Shown here: in pieces, positions 1 to 11,506 of the stretch
Position numbering within the stretch: the stretch's first letter is position 1
Layout: each line of letters starts with the position of its first letter
Assembly: GCF_008329645.1 (NCBI RefSeq)
Contig: NZ_CP043474.1
Coordinates: forward strand, 3,224,001 to 3,288,000
Reading direction: 5' to 3'
From: Mycolicibacterium grossiae
Lineage (GTDB): Bacteria; Actinomycetota; Actinomycetes; Mycobacteriales; Mycobacteriaceae
DNA: 64,000 nt
Made by a program: the position numbers and the translations under genes
The notes under the pieces: model-generated
Databases searched by the model: none
What the model was told of the DNA's origin: nothing
The model's input: the letters and a program-made list of their open reading frames with translations, nothing else

Positions 1-1
1 G

Positions 2-466
2 GCCGACGGCTCCCGCGACACCGGCACCGACGTCGTCTGGCTGCAGGGCGACACCGCCTACGTCGACTCGCGGGGGTTCGCCGGGACCCTCACCCAGGCC
101 GGGTCGGTCTTCACCTGGCACCGGGCCGTCGACCAGACACCACCGGGCGCACCCGACGAGGGCGAGATGCGCTGGGAGGAGGACACGTTGGTGGAGACCG
201 GCGTGCACGCCGACTACGTCGAACACTGGCGGCGCGACCAGGGTGCAGCGACACCGCGGTGGGCCGCGTTCCTGGCCGGCGCCGACGGTGCGCCGGGCGT
301 GCTGCTGCGCGTGGGCGACCGCTTCGGCGTCGCCGTGCCCGGCACGGTCGTCGTCGGCGCCGTCGGCGACGCGACGTGGCGGACCATCCGATTCACCCCG
401 GAGTCGGTCGATCTCGACGGCGTGGCCTGGCACGTCGCACGAACCGAAGGAGAGGTCATCCCATGA
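2..466 (+). CDS. 5'-truncated hypothetical protein
   Basis: The reading frame is open from the window edge, so the N-terminus is missing; 154 residues are visible. I do not recognise it with confidence. The visible part is soluble and rich in beta-strand-like stretches, with the elements DVVWLQGDTAYVDSR, MRWEEDTLVETG and YVEHWRR. This order loosely recalls the HRI1-type lipocalin-like barrel proteins of fungi, but that is only an impression. Its TGA stop overlaps the ATG of the next gene (ATGA), so the two are translationally coupled and probably work together with the 2-oxoglutarate oxygenase. Confidence 0.6.
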   Translation, partial: ADGSRDTGTDVVWLQGDTAYVDSRGFAGTLTQAGSVFTWHRAVDQTPPGAPDEGEMRWEEDTLVETGVHADYVEHWRRDQGAATPRWAAFLAGADGAPGVLLRVGDRFGVAVPGTVVVGAVGDATWRTIRFTPESVDLDGVAWHVARTEGEVIP

Positions 467-1509
467 GCGTGGCGTCGTTCACGTCGGTGCCCGTCATCGA
501 CGTCAGCGGGTTGCGGTCCGCCGACCCGGCGGCGCGGGCGCGCGTCGCGGCCGAACTCGGCTCCGCCGCAGCCGACATCGGGTTCTTCTACGTCAGCGGC
601 ACGGGCGTCGACGAAGCGCTGTTCGAGCGGCTGCTCGCCGCCACGACGCGGTTCTTCGCGCTGCCGCTGGAGGAGAAGATGCGCAGCTACATCGGGCTGT
701 CGCGGTGCCACCGCGGCTACGTGCCGGTGGGCGAGGAGGGCGTGGAGTCGGGGACGCCGGATCTGAAGGAGGCCTTCGACACCGCGCTGGACCTGCCGGC
801 CGACGACCCCGATCACCTGGCGGGCAACCCGATGCTCGGCCCCAACACCTGGCCCGACCTGCCGGGCTTCGCCGAGGCGGTGACGGCGTACTACGACGCG
901 GTGCTCGAGGTGGGACACCAGCTGCTCGCGGCGTTCGCCGTCGCGCTCGGCGAGGACCCCGGCGTGTTCTGCCGGCACGCCACCAAGACGCCGAGCCAGC
1001 TGCGGCTGGTGCACTACCCGTTCAACCCGGATGCCGAGGACGTGCTCGGCATCGGCGCGCACACCGACTACGAATGCTTCACCCTGCTGAAGCCGACCGC
1101 GCCCGGACTCGAGGTGATGAACGGGTCGGGGGAGTGGATCGACGTGCCACCGGTCCCGGACACGTTCGTGGTCAACGTCGGGGATCTGCTGGAGCTGTGG
1201 ACCAACGGCGCGTTCGTCGCAACCAGTCACCGCGTCCGCAAGGTCGTCGAGGAGCGCTACTCCTTCCCGCTGTTCTTCAACGTCGACTACGACACCGAGG
1301 TGCGGCCGCTGCCCCGCTTCGTGCGCGACGGCGACGTTGCCCGTCCGCCACTGCGGGCCGGCGAGCACCTGTTCGCGCAGACCGCGCAGACGTTCGCCTA
1401 CCTGCGGAAGCGGATCGCGTCCGGCGAGCTGGTACTGCCCGACGGGGCGATGGGGGTGAACCAGTTCGGGCAGCAGGCGCTGCACGCGGCGACGCGAGGC
1501 GTCAATTGA
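463..1509 (+). CDS. 2-oxoglutarate/Fe(II) oxygenase, isopenicillin N synthase-like
   Basis: A 348-residue member of the isopenicillin N synthase/flavanone hydroxylase family of non-heme iron oxygenases. The N-terminal DIOX_N region carries VPVIDVSGL and DIGFFYVSG. The double-stranded beta-helix core follows, with the iron ligands H200-x-D202 (GAHTDYECFTLL) and H256 (ATSHRVRK) and the 2-oxoglutarate RxS motif R265-Y-S267. All three iron ligands are present, so it should be active. The substrate cannot be read from sequence; family members oxidise small molecules. ATG was chosen because it overlaps the upstream stop and follows GGAGAGG. It is co-transcribed with the truncated upstream gene, and its 3' end overlaps the convergent fecB by 8 bp. 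I recall no counterpart at this place in M. tuberculosis. Confidence 0.9.
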   Translation: MSVASFTSVPVIDVSGLRSADPAARARVAAELGSAAADIGFFYVSGTGVDEALFERLLAATTRFFALPLEEKMRSYIGLSRCHRGYVPVGEEGVESGTPDLKEAFDTALDLPADDPDHLAGNPMLGPNTWPDLPGFAEAVTAYYDAVLEVGHQLLAAFAVALGEDPGVFCRHATKTPSQLRLVHYPFNPDAEDVLGIGAHTDYECFTLLKPTAPGLEVMNGSGEWIDVPPVPDTFVVNVGDLLELWTNGAFVATSHRVRKVVEERYSFPLFFNVDYDTEVRPLPRFVRDGDVARPPLRAGEHLFAQTAQTFAYLRKRIASGELVLPDGAMGVNQFGQQALHAATRGVN

Positions 1510-2599
1510 TGGGCGCGTTGAGGAAGCGGAGGTCGTCGAGGATGCCGCGGGCGGCGACGATGCCCTCACCGGACTGCCACACCTCGTCGTTCACCACGTA
1601 GACCCGGCCGTCCTTGGCGGCCGACAGCCGCTTCCACGCGTCGCTGCCGAGCACGTCGGCGGCACGCGCCTTGGCGGCCGGAGAGGCGAAGGACACGTAG
1701 ACGACGTCGCCCTCGGCGGCGGAGAAGTCGGCGTCGTCGAGGTCGGTCGTGCCGATCTCCAGGTAGGGCTCGTCGGAGAAGCGCTGCGCCGCGGGTCGGT
1801 CGACGCCGACGGCGCCCAGCACGCTGCCCGGGAAGTCGTCGGTGCCGTACACGCGGGCCACCGTGTCGGTCAGCCGTACCACAGAGGCCTGGTAGTGCAC
1901 GGCGTCGTTCTGGGCGCCCGTCCGCTTGGCGGCGTCGGTGAACCCGTCGAGCAGTCCGGTGGTCGCGCCGGCGCGGCCGGTCGCCTCGGCGACGGTGCGC
2001 AGCGTGTCGCGCCACGCGGCGCCGGGCGGGCCGGTGAACACGGTCGGCGCGATCTCCGACAGCGGCCCGAACTGCTGTGGGGTGAGCGCCTGCGAGCCCA
2101 GGATCAGGTCCGGCCGGGCGGCGCGGACGGCGTCGAGGTCCGGCGTGGTCCGCGTGCCCGCGGCCGGTACGTCGTGGATCACCCGTCCGAGATAGGACGG
2201 CTGCCCGGTGGCCCCGTCCGGCAGGGCCGCCGCCACGATGCGCGACTGCAGGCCCAGCGCGCACAGCGCGTCGAGCTGGTCGCCGGAGAGCACGACGATG
2301 CGCTGCGGGTCGGCCACCACCTCGGTGCTGCCCGCGGCGTGGCGCACGTCGCGGCGCTCCGGTCCGTCGTCGAGCCGCGCGGGTTCCGGCGCGCACGACT
2401 CGTCGGGCCTGCGCTGGTTGCCGAGGACGCCGGCGCCGGCCACCTTGGTGGTGCTGGTCACCGGTGCGCCCGACGGCGACGCGGCGGGCGACTCGGTTCC
2501 GCCGAGCCCGCCGCAGCCGCCGAGCACGGTGACCGCCGCAGCGGTCAGAACGGCTGCACCAGCGCTGATCCGGCCGAGTCGCGGACTGGGGGAGCGCAC
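1502..2599 (-). CDS. fecB: FecB, periplasmic iron-siderophore-binding lipoprotein
   Basis: A 365-residue substrate-binding lipoprotein of the siderophore ABC-uptake type. The GTG start gives a basic N-terminus, a hydrophobic segment and the lipobox LGGC with acylated Cys29. The mature part has the class III binding-protein fold (NPxxIVVLSGDQLDAL region, then PDLDAVRAARPDLIL and EIAPTVF). It closely resembles what I remember of M. tuberculosis FecB (Rv3044), including VLSGDQLDALCALGLQSRI and the C-terminus ending in NAPIN. FecB is linked to carboxymycobactin binding and to cell-envelope integrity. A longer upstream ATG (2689) is open but would bury the signal peptide. It is divergent from ctaD, as in M. 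tuberculosis. Confidence 0.93.
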   Translation of the reverse strand: MRSPSPRLGRISAGAAVLTAAAVTVLGGCGGLGGTESPAASPSGAPVTSTTKVAGAGVLGNQRRPDESCAPEPARLDDGPERRDVRHAAGSTEVVADPQRIVVLSGDQLDALCALGLQSRIVAAALPDGATGQPSYLGRVIHDVPAAGTRTTPDLDAVRAARPDLILGSQALTPQQFGPLSEIAPTVFTGPPGAAWRDTLRTVAEATGRAGATTGLLDGFTDAAKRTGAQNDAVHYQASVVRLTDTVARVYGTDDFPGSVLGAVGVDRPAAQRFSDEPYLEIGTTDLDDADFSAAEGDVVYVSFASPAAKARAADVLGSDAWKRLSAAKDGRVYVVNDEVWQSGEGIVAARGILDDLRFLNAPIN

Positions 2600-5754
<3,155 letters not shown>

Positions 5755-5764
5755 CGGGGAATCC

Positions 5765-7252
5765 TCAGACCACGACGGCGCCGTGGTCCGGTCCGGCGCT
5801 GCCGGTCACGGCGTGCCAGGCGCGGCACAGCAGTTCGATCGCCTCGGTGAGTTGGTCGTCGGGCAGCGTGTAGGGCACCCGGATGAACCGCTCGAGGGTG
5901 CCGTCGACGCCGAACCGTGGGCCGGGCGGGATCTCCAGGCCCATCCGCGACGCCGCCGCCGACAGCGCCGAACTCATCGGTGCGGGCAGCCGGATCCACA
6001 GCGACATGCCGCCGGTGCCGGGCAGTGGCTGCCAGTCGGGCAGCAGGTCGCCCAGCAGGGTGAGCAGCAGGTCGCGGCGCGACCGCAGGATCTCCCGGCG
6101 TTCGGAGAGCACCTCGTCCTCGGACGCGAGAAGCCGTGCTGCGGCGAGCTGTTCGACGATCGGCGTGCCCATGTCGACCGACGGGCGCAGCGCGGCGATG
6201 GTGGCGAGCGTGGCGCGTTCGGCGCGGATCCACCCGATGCGCAGGCCGCCCCAGAAGGACTTCGACATCGAGCCGACGGTGAGCACCAGGTCGCGGCGGG
6301 TGGTCAGCGACGCGGCGAGCGGCGCCGGCACCGGGCGGTCGAGCCACATGTCGGTGATGGTCTCGTCGACGATGGTGCGGGTGCGCGTGTCGGCGATGAC
6401 GCGCGCGAGGTCCCGGCGACCCGCCTCGGGCAGTGTGAGACCGGTCGGGTTGTGGTTGTCGACGATGAAGTAGGCCAGGCTCGGATTGAGTTGACGCAGT
6501 GCGGCATCCACGGCGTCGACGTCCCACCCGGTGCTGCTGACGGCCACCGGCACCGGACGGATCCCGCGGCTCGCCATGGCCGACAGCGCGCCGTGGTAGG
6601 TGGGTTGCTCGACGAGGGCACGGTCGCCGGGCTGGCTGTAGGTGGCCAGGATCAACCCGATCGCGTGCAACGCCCCGGTGGTCACCATGATCTCGTCGGG
6701 GTCGGTGGGCAGGCCGCGGGCGGTGTAGCGCTCAGCGAGCGCGGCGCGCAGGGGAGCGACGCCGGTCAGCTCGATCCCGATGTCGTGCAGGTAGGGGGTG
6801 ACGTGCTCGGCGGCGTGGGCGAACGCCCGCGACGTGATGTCCGCGGGGGCGGCGAAGGTCGCGGCGGCCAGGTTCACCGCCGTGGGCACCGACGGCGTCG
6901 CCGCGCCGGGACTCGCGACCGGCAGCGCGGTGGTGCTGCGGGCACCCCGCCGGCCGTTGAGGTAGCCGTCGTCGCGCATCTGGGAGTACGCCGCGGTGAC
7001 GGTGGTCCGTGACACCCGCAACGCGTCCGCAAGCGCACGCTCGCTGGGCAGTTGCGCGCCGACCGGTACCCGCCCGTCGACGATCAGCATGCGCAGCCCG
7101 TCGGCGAGCCCCTGGTACGCCGGGCCGCTGTGCGCGGACGTGCGCCAGTTCCCGAGTTCGCGGGCGAGCAGGTCGACGTCCAGACGCCGGGCAGCCAGAT
7201 CTTCGATCATCCAGGCCAGTCTGGGGCCACTGGCTCCTACTTCGCAAGCCAT
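5765..7252 (-). CDS. MocR/GabR-type PLP-dependent regulator (YczR-like)
   Basis: A 495-residue chimeric transcription factor. A GntR winged helix (about 45-108, with LPSERALADALRVSRTTVTA) is fused to a fold-type I aminotransferase domain with DNHNPTG (about 265-271) and the PLP lysine Lys331 in SMSKSFWGGLR. Such proteins bind PLP and usually act as regulators, not aminotransferases. It is divergent from a small ORF and a YczE-family membrane protein. The YczR subgroup of MocR regulators is known to pair with yczE, so I infer the same here. The start at 7252 is the furthest upstream; Met at 7210 (MIEDLAARR) is also possible. I recall no homologue at this spot in M. tuberculosis, so this is an accessory insertion. 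Confidence 0.88.
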   Translation of the reverse strand: MACEVGASGPRLAWMIEDLAARRLDVDLLARELGNWRTSAHSGPAYQGLADGLRMLIVDGRVPVGAQLPSERALADALRVSRTTVTAAYSQMRDDGYLNGRRGARSTTALPVASPGAATPSVPTAVNLAAATFAAPADITSRAFAHAAEHVTPYLHDIGIELTGVAPLRAALAERYTARGLPTDPDEIMVTTGALHAIGLILATYSQPGDRALVEQPTYHGALSAMASRGIRPVPVAVSSTGWDVDAVDAALRQLNPSLAYFIVDNHNPTGLTLPEAGRRDLARVIADTRTRTIVDETITDMWLDRPVPAPLAASLTTRRDLVLTVGSMSKSFWGGLRIGWIRAERATLATIAALRPSVDMGTPIVEQLAAARLLASEDEVLSERREILRSRRDLLLTLLGDLLPDWQPLPGTGGMSLWIRLPAPMSSALSAAASRMGLEIPPGPRFGVDGTLERFIRVPYTLPDDQLTEAIELLCRAWHAVTGSAGPDHGAVVV

Positions 7253-7388
7253 CGAGCCTAAGACGTCGATGACACGGTGCGCAATCGAGTTTCAGGAGGT
7301 CCAGATGACCGTCATCCTGAGCCAATGGAAGCCAGATTTGCAAAAGTGGATATTGAAAGAGGGTCCAGTATCGCGTCACGATGTCCGC

Positions 7389-7556
7389 ATGACACAGCAC
7401 TGGACCTCTCGGATGTCTCATTCCGCCCGCCGCTGGGGCCGGGTGTTCCGCACCGCGCCGCGTGCCGGCTCGGCCGGTCACCTCGACGACGCCGATGCCC
7501 GGCGGGCCCGCGCCGACCTCGACGCGATCCGCGCGCGCTTCCCCGACCACGCATGA
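7389..7556 (+). CDS. Small basic hypothetical protein before yczE
   Basis: A 55-residue ORF with no recognised domain. The first half is basic and Arg/Ser-rich (SHSARRWGRVFR); the second is a predicted helix (LDDADARRARADLDAIRARF). Its TGA overlaps the ATG of yczE, which favours a real, translationally coupled gene. The start is uncertain. ATG 7389 lacks a Shine-Dalgarno, while in-frame ATG 7305 has an excellent AGGAGGT (7294-7300) and would give 83 residues but leave only about 52 bp to the divergent regulator. Confidence 0.45.
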   Translation: MTQHWTSRMSHSARRWGRVFRTAPRAGSAGHLDDADARRARADLDAIRARFPDHA

Positions 7557-8236
7557 GGCGTCACGTCGCGCGCGGCGCCGCGCTCCTGGCGGGTCTGGTC
7601 GGCTACGGCTTCTCGATGGCGCTGATGGTCGAGGCCGACCTCGGCCTCGACCCGTGGGACGTCTTCCACCAGGGCCTCGCACAGCGCACCGGCATGTCGA
7701 TCGGGCTGGCCTCGGCAGTCGTCGGCGTCGCGGTGCTGCTGGCCTGGATTCCGCTGCGCAACCGTCCCGGCATCGGGACGGTCGCCAACGTCGTCGTCAT
7801 CGCCGTCACCGTCGACGCCGGTCTGGCCCTGCTGCCGAGCCCGTCCGGGCTCGCCGTGCGCACGGCGATGATGCTGACGGCGGTCCTGCTCAACGCCGTC
7901 AGCACCGTGCTGTACATCGGCGCCGGCCTGGGGCCGGGTCCGCGCGACGGCCTGATGACCGGGCTGGTGCGACGCACCGGGATCTCGGTCCGGGTGATCC
8001 GCACCGCCATCGAGACCACCGTGCTGCTCGCGGGCTGGCTCCTCGGCGGCACCGTCGGCGTCGGCACCGTCGTCTACGCGCTCGGCATCGGCCCACTGGT
8101 GCAACTGGTCCTGCGCCTCACGCCGACGCGGTGGCTCGCCGTCAGCGGGTGGGCGTTCGCGACCACGCGCCTGACTACGATGAGCGAGTGCCGGCCGGAG
8201 ACGAACGCGACGAAACCGTCGATGAAGACCTGCTGA
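7553..8236 (+). CDS. YczE/YitT-family integral membrane protein
   Basis: A 227-residue membrane protein with about five hydrophobic segments and the family signature GLDPWDVFHQGLA near residue 32, repeated in variant form as GAGLGPGPRDGLMTGL near residue 123. YczE proteins are predicted transporters of unknown substrate and are often controlled by a neighbouring MocR regulator, which is the case here. ATG overlaps the stop of the small upstream ORF. Oddity: the last 16 codons run out of frame over the start of the ABC ATPase gene (8188-8236) and end in an unfamily-like tail, so the native stop may have been lost or displaced. Confidence 0.85.
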   Translation: MRRHVARGAALLAGLVGYGFSMALMVEADLGLDPWDVFHQGLAQRTGMSIGLASAVVGVAVLLAWIPLRNRPGIGTVANVVVIAVTVDAGLALLPSPSGLAVRTAMMLTAVLLNAVSTVLYIGAGLGPGPRDGLMTGLVRRTGISVRVIRTAIETTVLLAGWLLGGTVGVGTVVYALGIGPLVQLVLRLTPTRWLAVSGWAFATTRLTTMSECRPETNATKPSMKTC

Positions 8237-9036
8237 TCGACTTCGCCAGGGTCACCCTCCGACGCGGCGGCAAGACCCTCGTCGGTCCGGTGACCTGGTC
8301 GGTCGAACTCGACGAACGGTGGGTGGTCATCGGACCCAACGGCGCCGGCAAGACGTCGCTGCTGCGGATGGCCGCCGCCCTGGAGCATCCCTCCTCCGGG
8401 ACGGCCTACGTGCTCGGCGAGCGGCTCGGCCGCACCGACATGGCCGAGCTGCGGTCGCGGGTCGGGTTGAGCAGTTCGGCTCTGTCGCAACGGGTTCCGG
8501 ACGGCGAGATCGTCCGCGACCTGGTGGTCTCCGCCGGTTACGCGGTGCTCGGCCGGTGGCGCGAACAGTACGAGGACGTCGATTACGCCCAGGCCGTCGA
8601 CATGCTGGAGAGCGTCGGTGCCGAACATCTCGCCGAACGCACGTACGGCACGCTCAGCGAGGGTGAACGCAAGCGGGTGCTCATCGCCCGCTCGATGATG
8701 ACCGACCCCGAGCTGCTCCTGCTCGACGAACCCGCGGCCGGACTGGACCTCGGCGGGCGCGAGGAACTGGTGGCGCGGCTGGCCGACCTGGCCGCCGACC
8801 CCGACGCGCCGGCCACCGTGCTGGTCACCCACCACGTCGAGGAGATCCCCCCGGGGTTCAGCCACTGCCTGCTCCTCTCGGAGGGCGCGGTCGTGGCGTC
8901 CGGTCTGCTGTCCGACGTGCTGACGTCGGAGAATCTGTCCACCGCATTCGGGCAGTCGATCGCGCTCGAGCGCATCGACGGCCGCTACTTCGCCCGGCGC
9001 ACCCGCGCCCGCGCGGCCCACAGGAGGCGTCCGTGA
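8188..9036 (+). CDS. ABC transporter ATP-binding protein
   Basis: A 282-residue ATPase subunit with Walker A GPNGAGKT (49-56), signature LSEGE (156-160), Walker B LLLLDE (176-181) and H-loop His (TVLVTHH, about 215). No permease gene is adjacent, so the partner is unknown; this is also so for its apparent M. tuberculosis counterpart Rv3041c. GTG 8188 gives an N-terminal length like Rv3041c but overlaps the 3' end of yczE by 49 bp. The stop overlaps the GTG of the Nudix gene. Cytosolic, membrane-associated by family. Confidence 0.9.
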   Translation: MPAGDERDETVDEDLLIDFARVTLRRGGKTLVGPVTWSVELDERWVVIGPNGAGKTSLLRMAAALEHPSSGTAYVLGERLGRTDMAELRSRVGLSSSALSQRVPDGEIVRDLVVSAGYAVLGRWREQYEDVDYAQAVDMLESVGAEHLAERTYGTLSEGERKRVLIARSMMTDPELLLLDEPAAGLDLGGREELVARLADLAADPDAPATVLVTHHVEEIPPGFSHCLLLSEGAVVASGLLSDVLTSENLSTAFGQSIALERIDGRYFARRTRARAAHRRRP

Positions 9037-9863
9037 CCGACACCGCTGCCGACCCGTTGATCCCGCGCCCGGCGTCGACGGTGATGCTGGTGCGCCAGTC
9101 GAGCGCGCTCGAGGTGTTCCTCATGCGCAGGCACTCGGCGATGGACTTCGTCGCGGGGGTGATGGTGTTCCCCGGAGGCGGCGTCGACGAGCGCGACCGC
9201 AACGCCGACGTCGCCTGGTACGGACCCGAACCGCAGTGGTGGGCCGACCGCTTCGGCGTCGACGTCGGCCTCGCCGAGGCGCTGGTCTGCGCGGCGGCGC
9301 GGGAGACCTTCGAGGAGTCCGGGGTGCTGTTCGCCGGGTCCGCCGACGACTCCGACGTCCTCGTCGACGACGCGTCGGTGTACCGCGACGCCCGGGCGGC
9401 CCTCGCCGACCGCTCGCTGTCCTTCGCCGACTTCCTGCGCACCGAGAAGCTGGTCCTGCGCGCCGACCTGCTGCGGCCGTGGGCCAACTGGGTGACCCCC
9501 AAGGAGGAGCGCACCCGCCGCTACGACACCTACTTCTTCCTCGGCGCCCTGCCGGAGGGCCAGCGCGCCGACGGCGACAACACCGAGACCGACCAGGCAT
9601 TCTGGACTACCCCGGCCGCCGCGCTGGGGGAGTTCGAAGCCGGACGTTCCTTCCTGCTGCCGCCGACGTGGACGCAGCTCGACTCCCTCGACGGCCGCAC
9701 GGTCGACGAGCTGCTCGCCACCGAGCGGCGGATCGTCCCCATCGAGCCCAGCCTCACGGCCGACGGGGTCCAGGGCAACTGGGACATCGAGTTCTTCGAC
9801 GGCGCGCGCTACAACGCCGCCCGCAACCGCCGCGCGCCGCAGGGGTACGGCTCGGGCGCATGA
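9033..9863 (+). CDS. Nudix hydrolase-like protein
   Basis: A 276-residue protein of the actinobacterial long Nudix type (Rv3040c position). The Nudix motif is split: [11 protein letters not shown] at 45-55 and [13 protein letters not shown] at 88-100, so roughly 30 extra residues separate the glycine part from the REU-EE part. The catalytic glutamates of REUxEE are present (Glu91, Glu94, Glu95). Nudix enzymes hydrolyse nucleoside-diphosphate-X bonds; the substrate is unknown. GTG overlaps the ABC gene stop (GTGA), and the stop overlaps the next ATG, placing it in a tight operon. Confidence 0.88.
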   Translation: MTDTAADPLIPRPASTVMLVRQSSALEVFLMRRHSAMDFVAGVMVFPGGGVDERDRNADVAWYGPEPQWWADRFGVDVGLAEALVCAAARETFEESGVLFAGSADDSDVLVDDASVYRDARAALADRSLSFADFLRTEKLVLRADLLRPWANWVTPKEERTRRYDTYFFLGALPEGQRADGDNTETDQAFWTTPAAALGEFEAGRSFLLPPTWTQLDSLDGRTVDELLATERRIVPIEPSLTADGVQGNWDIEFFDGARYNAARNRRAPQGYGSGA

Positions 9864-10510
9864 CCGAACTCGTCGGGGAATTCGTCGGCATCCACGTCGC
9901 GGACGGGGTCGGGACGCTGCTGCTGTCCCGGCCACCGCGCAACGCGCTGACCCGGCAGGCCTACCGCGAGATCGCCGCCGCCGCCGAGAAGTTGAGCGGA
10001 CGCGACGACGTCACCGCCGTCATCCTCTCCGGCGGGCACGAGGTGTTCTGCGCCGGTGACGACCTACCCGAGCGCCGGAGCCTGTCGGCGGCCGAGGCGC
10101 CGACCGCCGCCGAAGCCGCCGCGACGGCCGTCGCGGCGGTGGCCGCCATCGCCAAGCCGACGGTCGCCGCCGTCACCGGCTACGCGCTGGGGGCCGGGCT
10201 CACCCTGGCGCTGGCCGCTGACCGGCGAATCAGCGGCGACAACGCCCGCTTCGGCGCCACCGAGATCGGCGACGGGCTGCCGGCGAGCCCCGCCGCCACC
10301 GCCCGGCTCACCCGCGCGGTCGGCGAGAGCGTTGCCAAGGACCTGGTGTTCACCGGACGCTTCGTCGACGCCCGCGAGGCGCTGGCCGTGGGCCTGGTCG
10401 ACGAGCTCAGCGCACCCGACCACGTCTACGACGCCGCGGTGCGGTGGGCCCGCGGGTTCGCCGGGACGTCGCCCGCCGCGCTCGCCGCCGCGAAGGCAGC
10501 GTTCGCCTGA
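9860..10510 (+). CDS. echA17: Enoyl-CoA hydratase/isomerase family protein (EchA17-like)
   Basis: A 216-residue crotonase-fold protein, shorter than typical enoyl-CoA hydratases (about 260). Oxyanion-hole regions are visible ([17 protein letters not shown] at about 53-69 and [22 protein letters not shown] at about 108-129). The usual catalytic glutamate region reads [13 protein letters not shown]. Position in the operon matches M. tuberculosis echA17 (Rv3039c). It likely hydrates a 2-enoyl-CoA in fatty-acid breakdown, but the specificity is not readable. ATG overlaps the upstream stop. Confidence 0.88.
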   Translation: MTELVGEFVGIHVADGVGTLLLSRPPRNALTRQAYREIAAAAEKLSGRDDVTAVILSGGHEVFCAGDDLPERRSLSAAEAPTAAEAAATAVAAVAAIAKPTVAAVTGYALGAGLTLALAADRRISGDNARFGATEIGDGLPASPAATARLTRAVGESVAKDLVFTGRFVDAREALAVGLVDELSAPDHVYDAAVRWARGFAGTSPAALAAAKAAFA

Positions 10511-10524
10511 CGGCTCCGGGCCGT

Positions 10525-10530
10525 TAGGCT
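10525..10530 (+). promoter_or_regulatory. Putative -10 box, leaderless start of methyltransferase gene
   Basis: TAGGCT is followed by seven bases and then the ATG at 10538. A transcript would begin at or next to the start codon. This gives the methyltransferase gene its own promoter after echA17. Confidence 0.55.
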
Positions 10531-10537
10531 GCCCTTC

Positions 10538-11506
10538 ATGACGAGCATCGATCCGGCTCCGCACCCGCACGCCACCGCCGAGGAGGTCGAGGCGGCCCGC
10601 CACGACACCAAGCTGGCCCAGGTGCTGTACCACGACTGGGAAGCCGAGAGCTACGACGACAAGTGGTCGATCTCCTACGACCAGCGCTGCATCGACTACG
10701 CCCGCGGCCGCTTCGACGCGATCGTTCCCGACGACGTCCAGCGCGAGCTGCCCTACGACCGCGCCCTCGAACTGGGCTGCGGAACCGGGTTCTTCCTGCT
10801 CAACCTGGTACAGTCCGGCGTCGCGCGGCGCGGCTCGGTGACCGACCTGTCCCCGGGCATGGTGAAGGTCGCGACCCGCAACGGCCAGTCGCTCGGGCTG
10901 GACATCGACGGCCGGGTCGCCGACGCCGAGGGCATCCCCTACGACGACGACACCTTCGACCTGGTCGTGGGGCACGCCGTGCTGCACCACATCCCCGACG
11001 TCGAGCTGTCGCTGCGCGAGGTGGTCCGGGTGCTCAAGCCCGGCGGCCGCTTCGTGTTCGCCGGCGAACCCACGACTACGGGCAACGTGTACGCGCGCAA
11101 TCTGTCCACGTTCACCTGGAACGTCGCCACCACCGTCACCAAGCTGCCGGGACTTCGGGGCTGGCGCCGCCCGCAGGCCGAACTCGACGAATCCTCCCGG
11201 GCTGCGGCGCTGGAGGCCGTCGTCGACCTGCACACCTTCGACCCCGCCGACCTCGAGCGGATGGCCACCAACGCCGGCGCCGTCGACGTGCGCACCGCCA
11301 GCGAGGAGTTTACCGCGGCGATGCTCGGATGGCCGGTCCGCACCTTCGAGGCGTCGGTCCCGCCCGGTCGCCTCGGCTGGGGCTGGGCCAAGTTCGCCTT
11401 CAACAGCTGGACCACGCTCAGCTGGGTCGACGCCCACGTGTGGCGCCGCGTCGTGCCCAAGGGCTGGTTCTACAACGTCATGGTGACCGGGGTGAAGCCG
11501 AGCTGA
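10538..11506 (+). CDS. SAM-dependent methyltransferase (Rv3038c-like)
   Basis: A 322-residue class I methyltransferase with motif I LELGCGTGFF (77-86), the acidic motif (VTDLSPGMV) and a motif IV/post-I region (FDLVVGHAVLHHIPD). The C-terminal third is Trp-rich (RLGWGWAKFAFNSWTTLSWVD) and may form a membrane-facing or lid region. It corresponds in place to Rv3038c. The substrate is unknown. It immediately precedes the THUMP-like gene, with overlapping stop/start. Confidence 0.87.
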   Translation: MTSIDPAPHPHATAEEVEAARHDTKLAQVLYHDWEAESYDDKWSISYDQRCIDYARGRFDAIVPDDVQRELPYDRALELGCGTGFFLLNLVQSGVARRGSVTDLSPGMVKVATRNGQSLGLDIDGRVADAEGIPYDDDTFDLVVGHAVLHHIPDVELSLREVVRVLKPGGRFVFAGEPTTTGNVYARNLSTFTWNVATTVTKLPGLRGWRRPQAELDESSRAAALEAVVDLHTFDPADLERMATNAGAVDVRTASEEFTAAMLGWPVRTFEASVPPGRLGWGWAKFAFNSWTTLSWVDAHVWRRVVPKGWFYNVMVTGVKPS

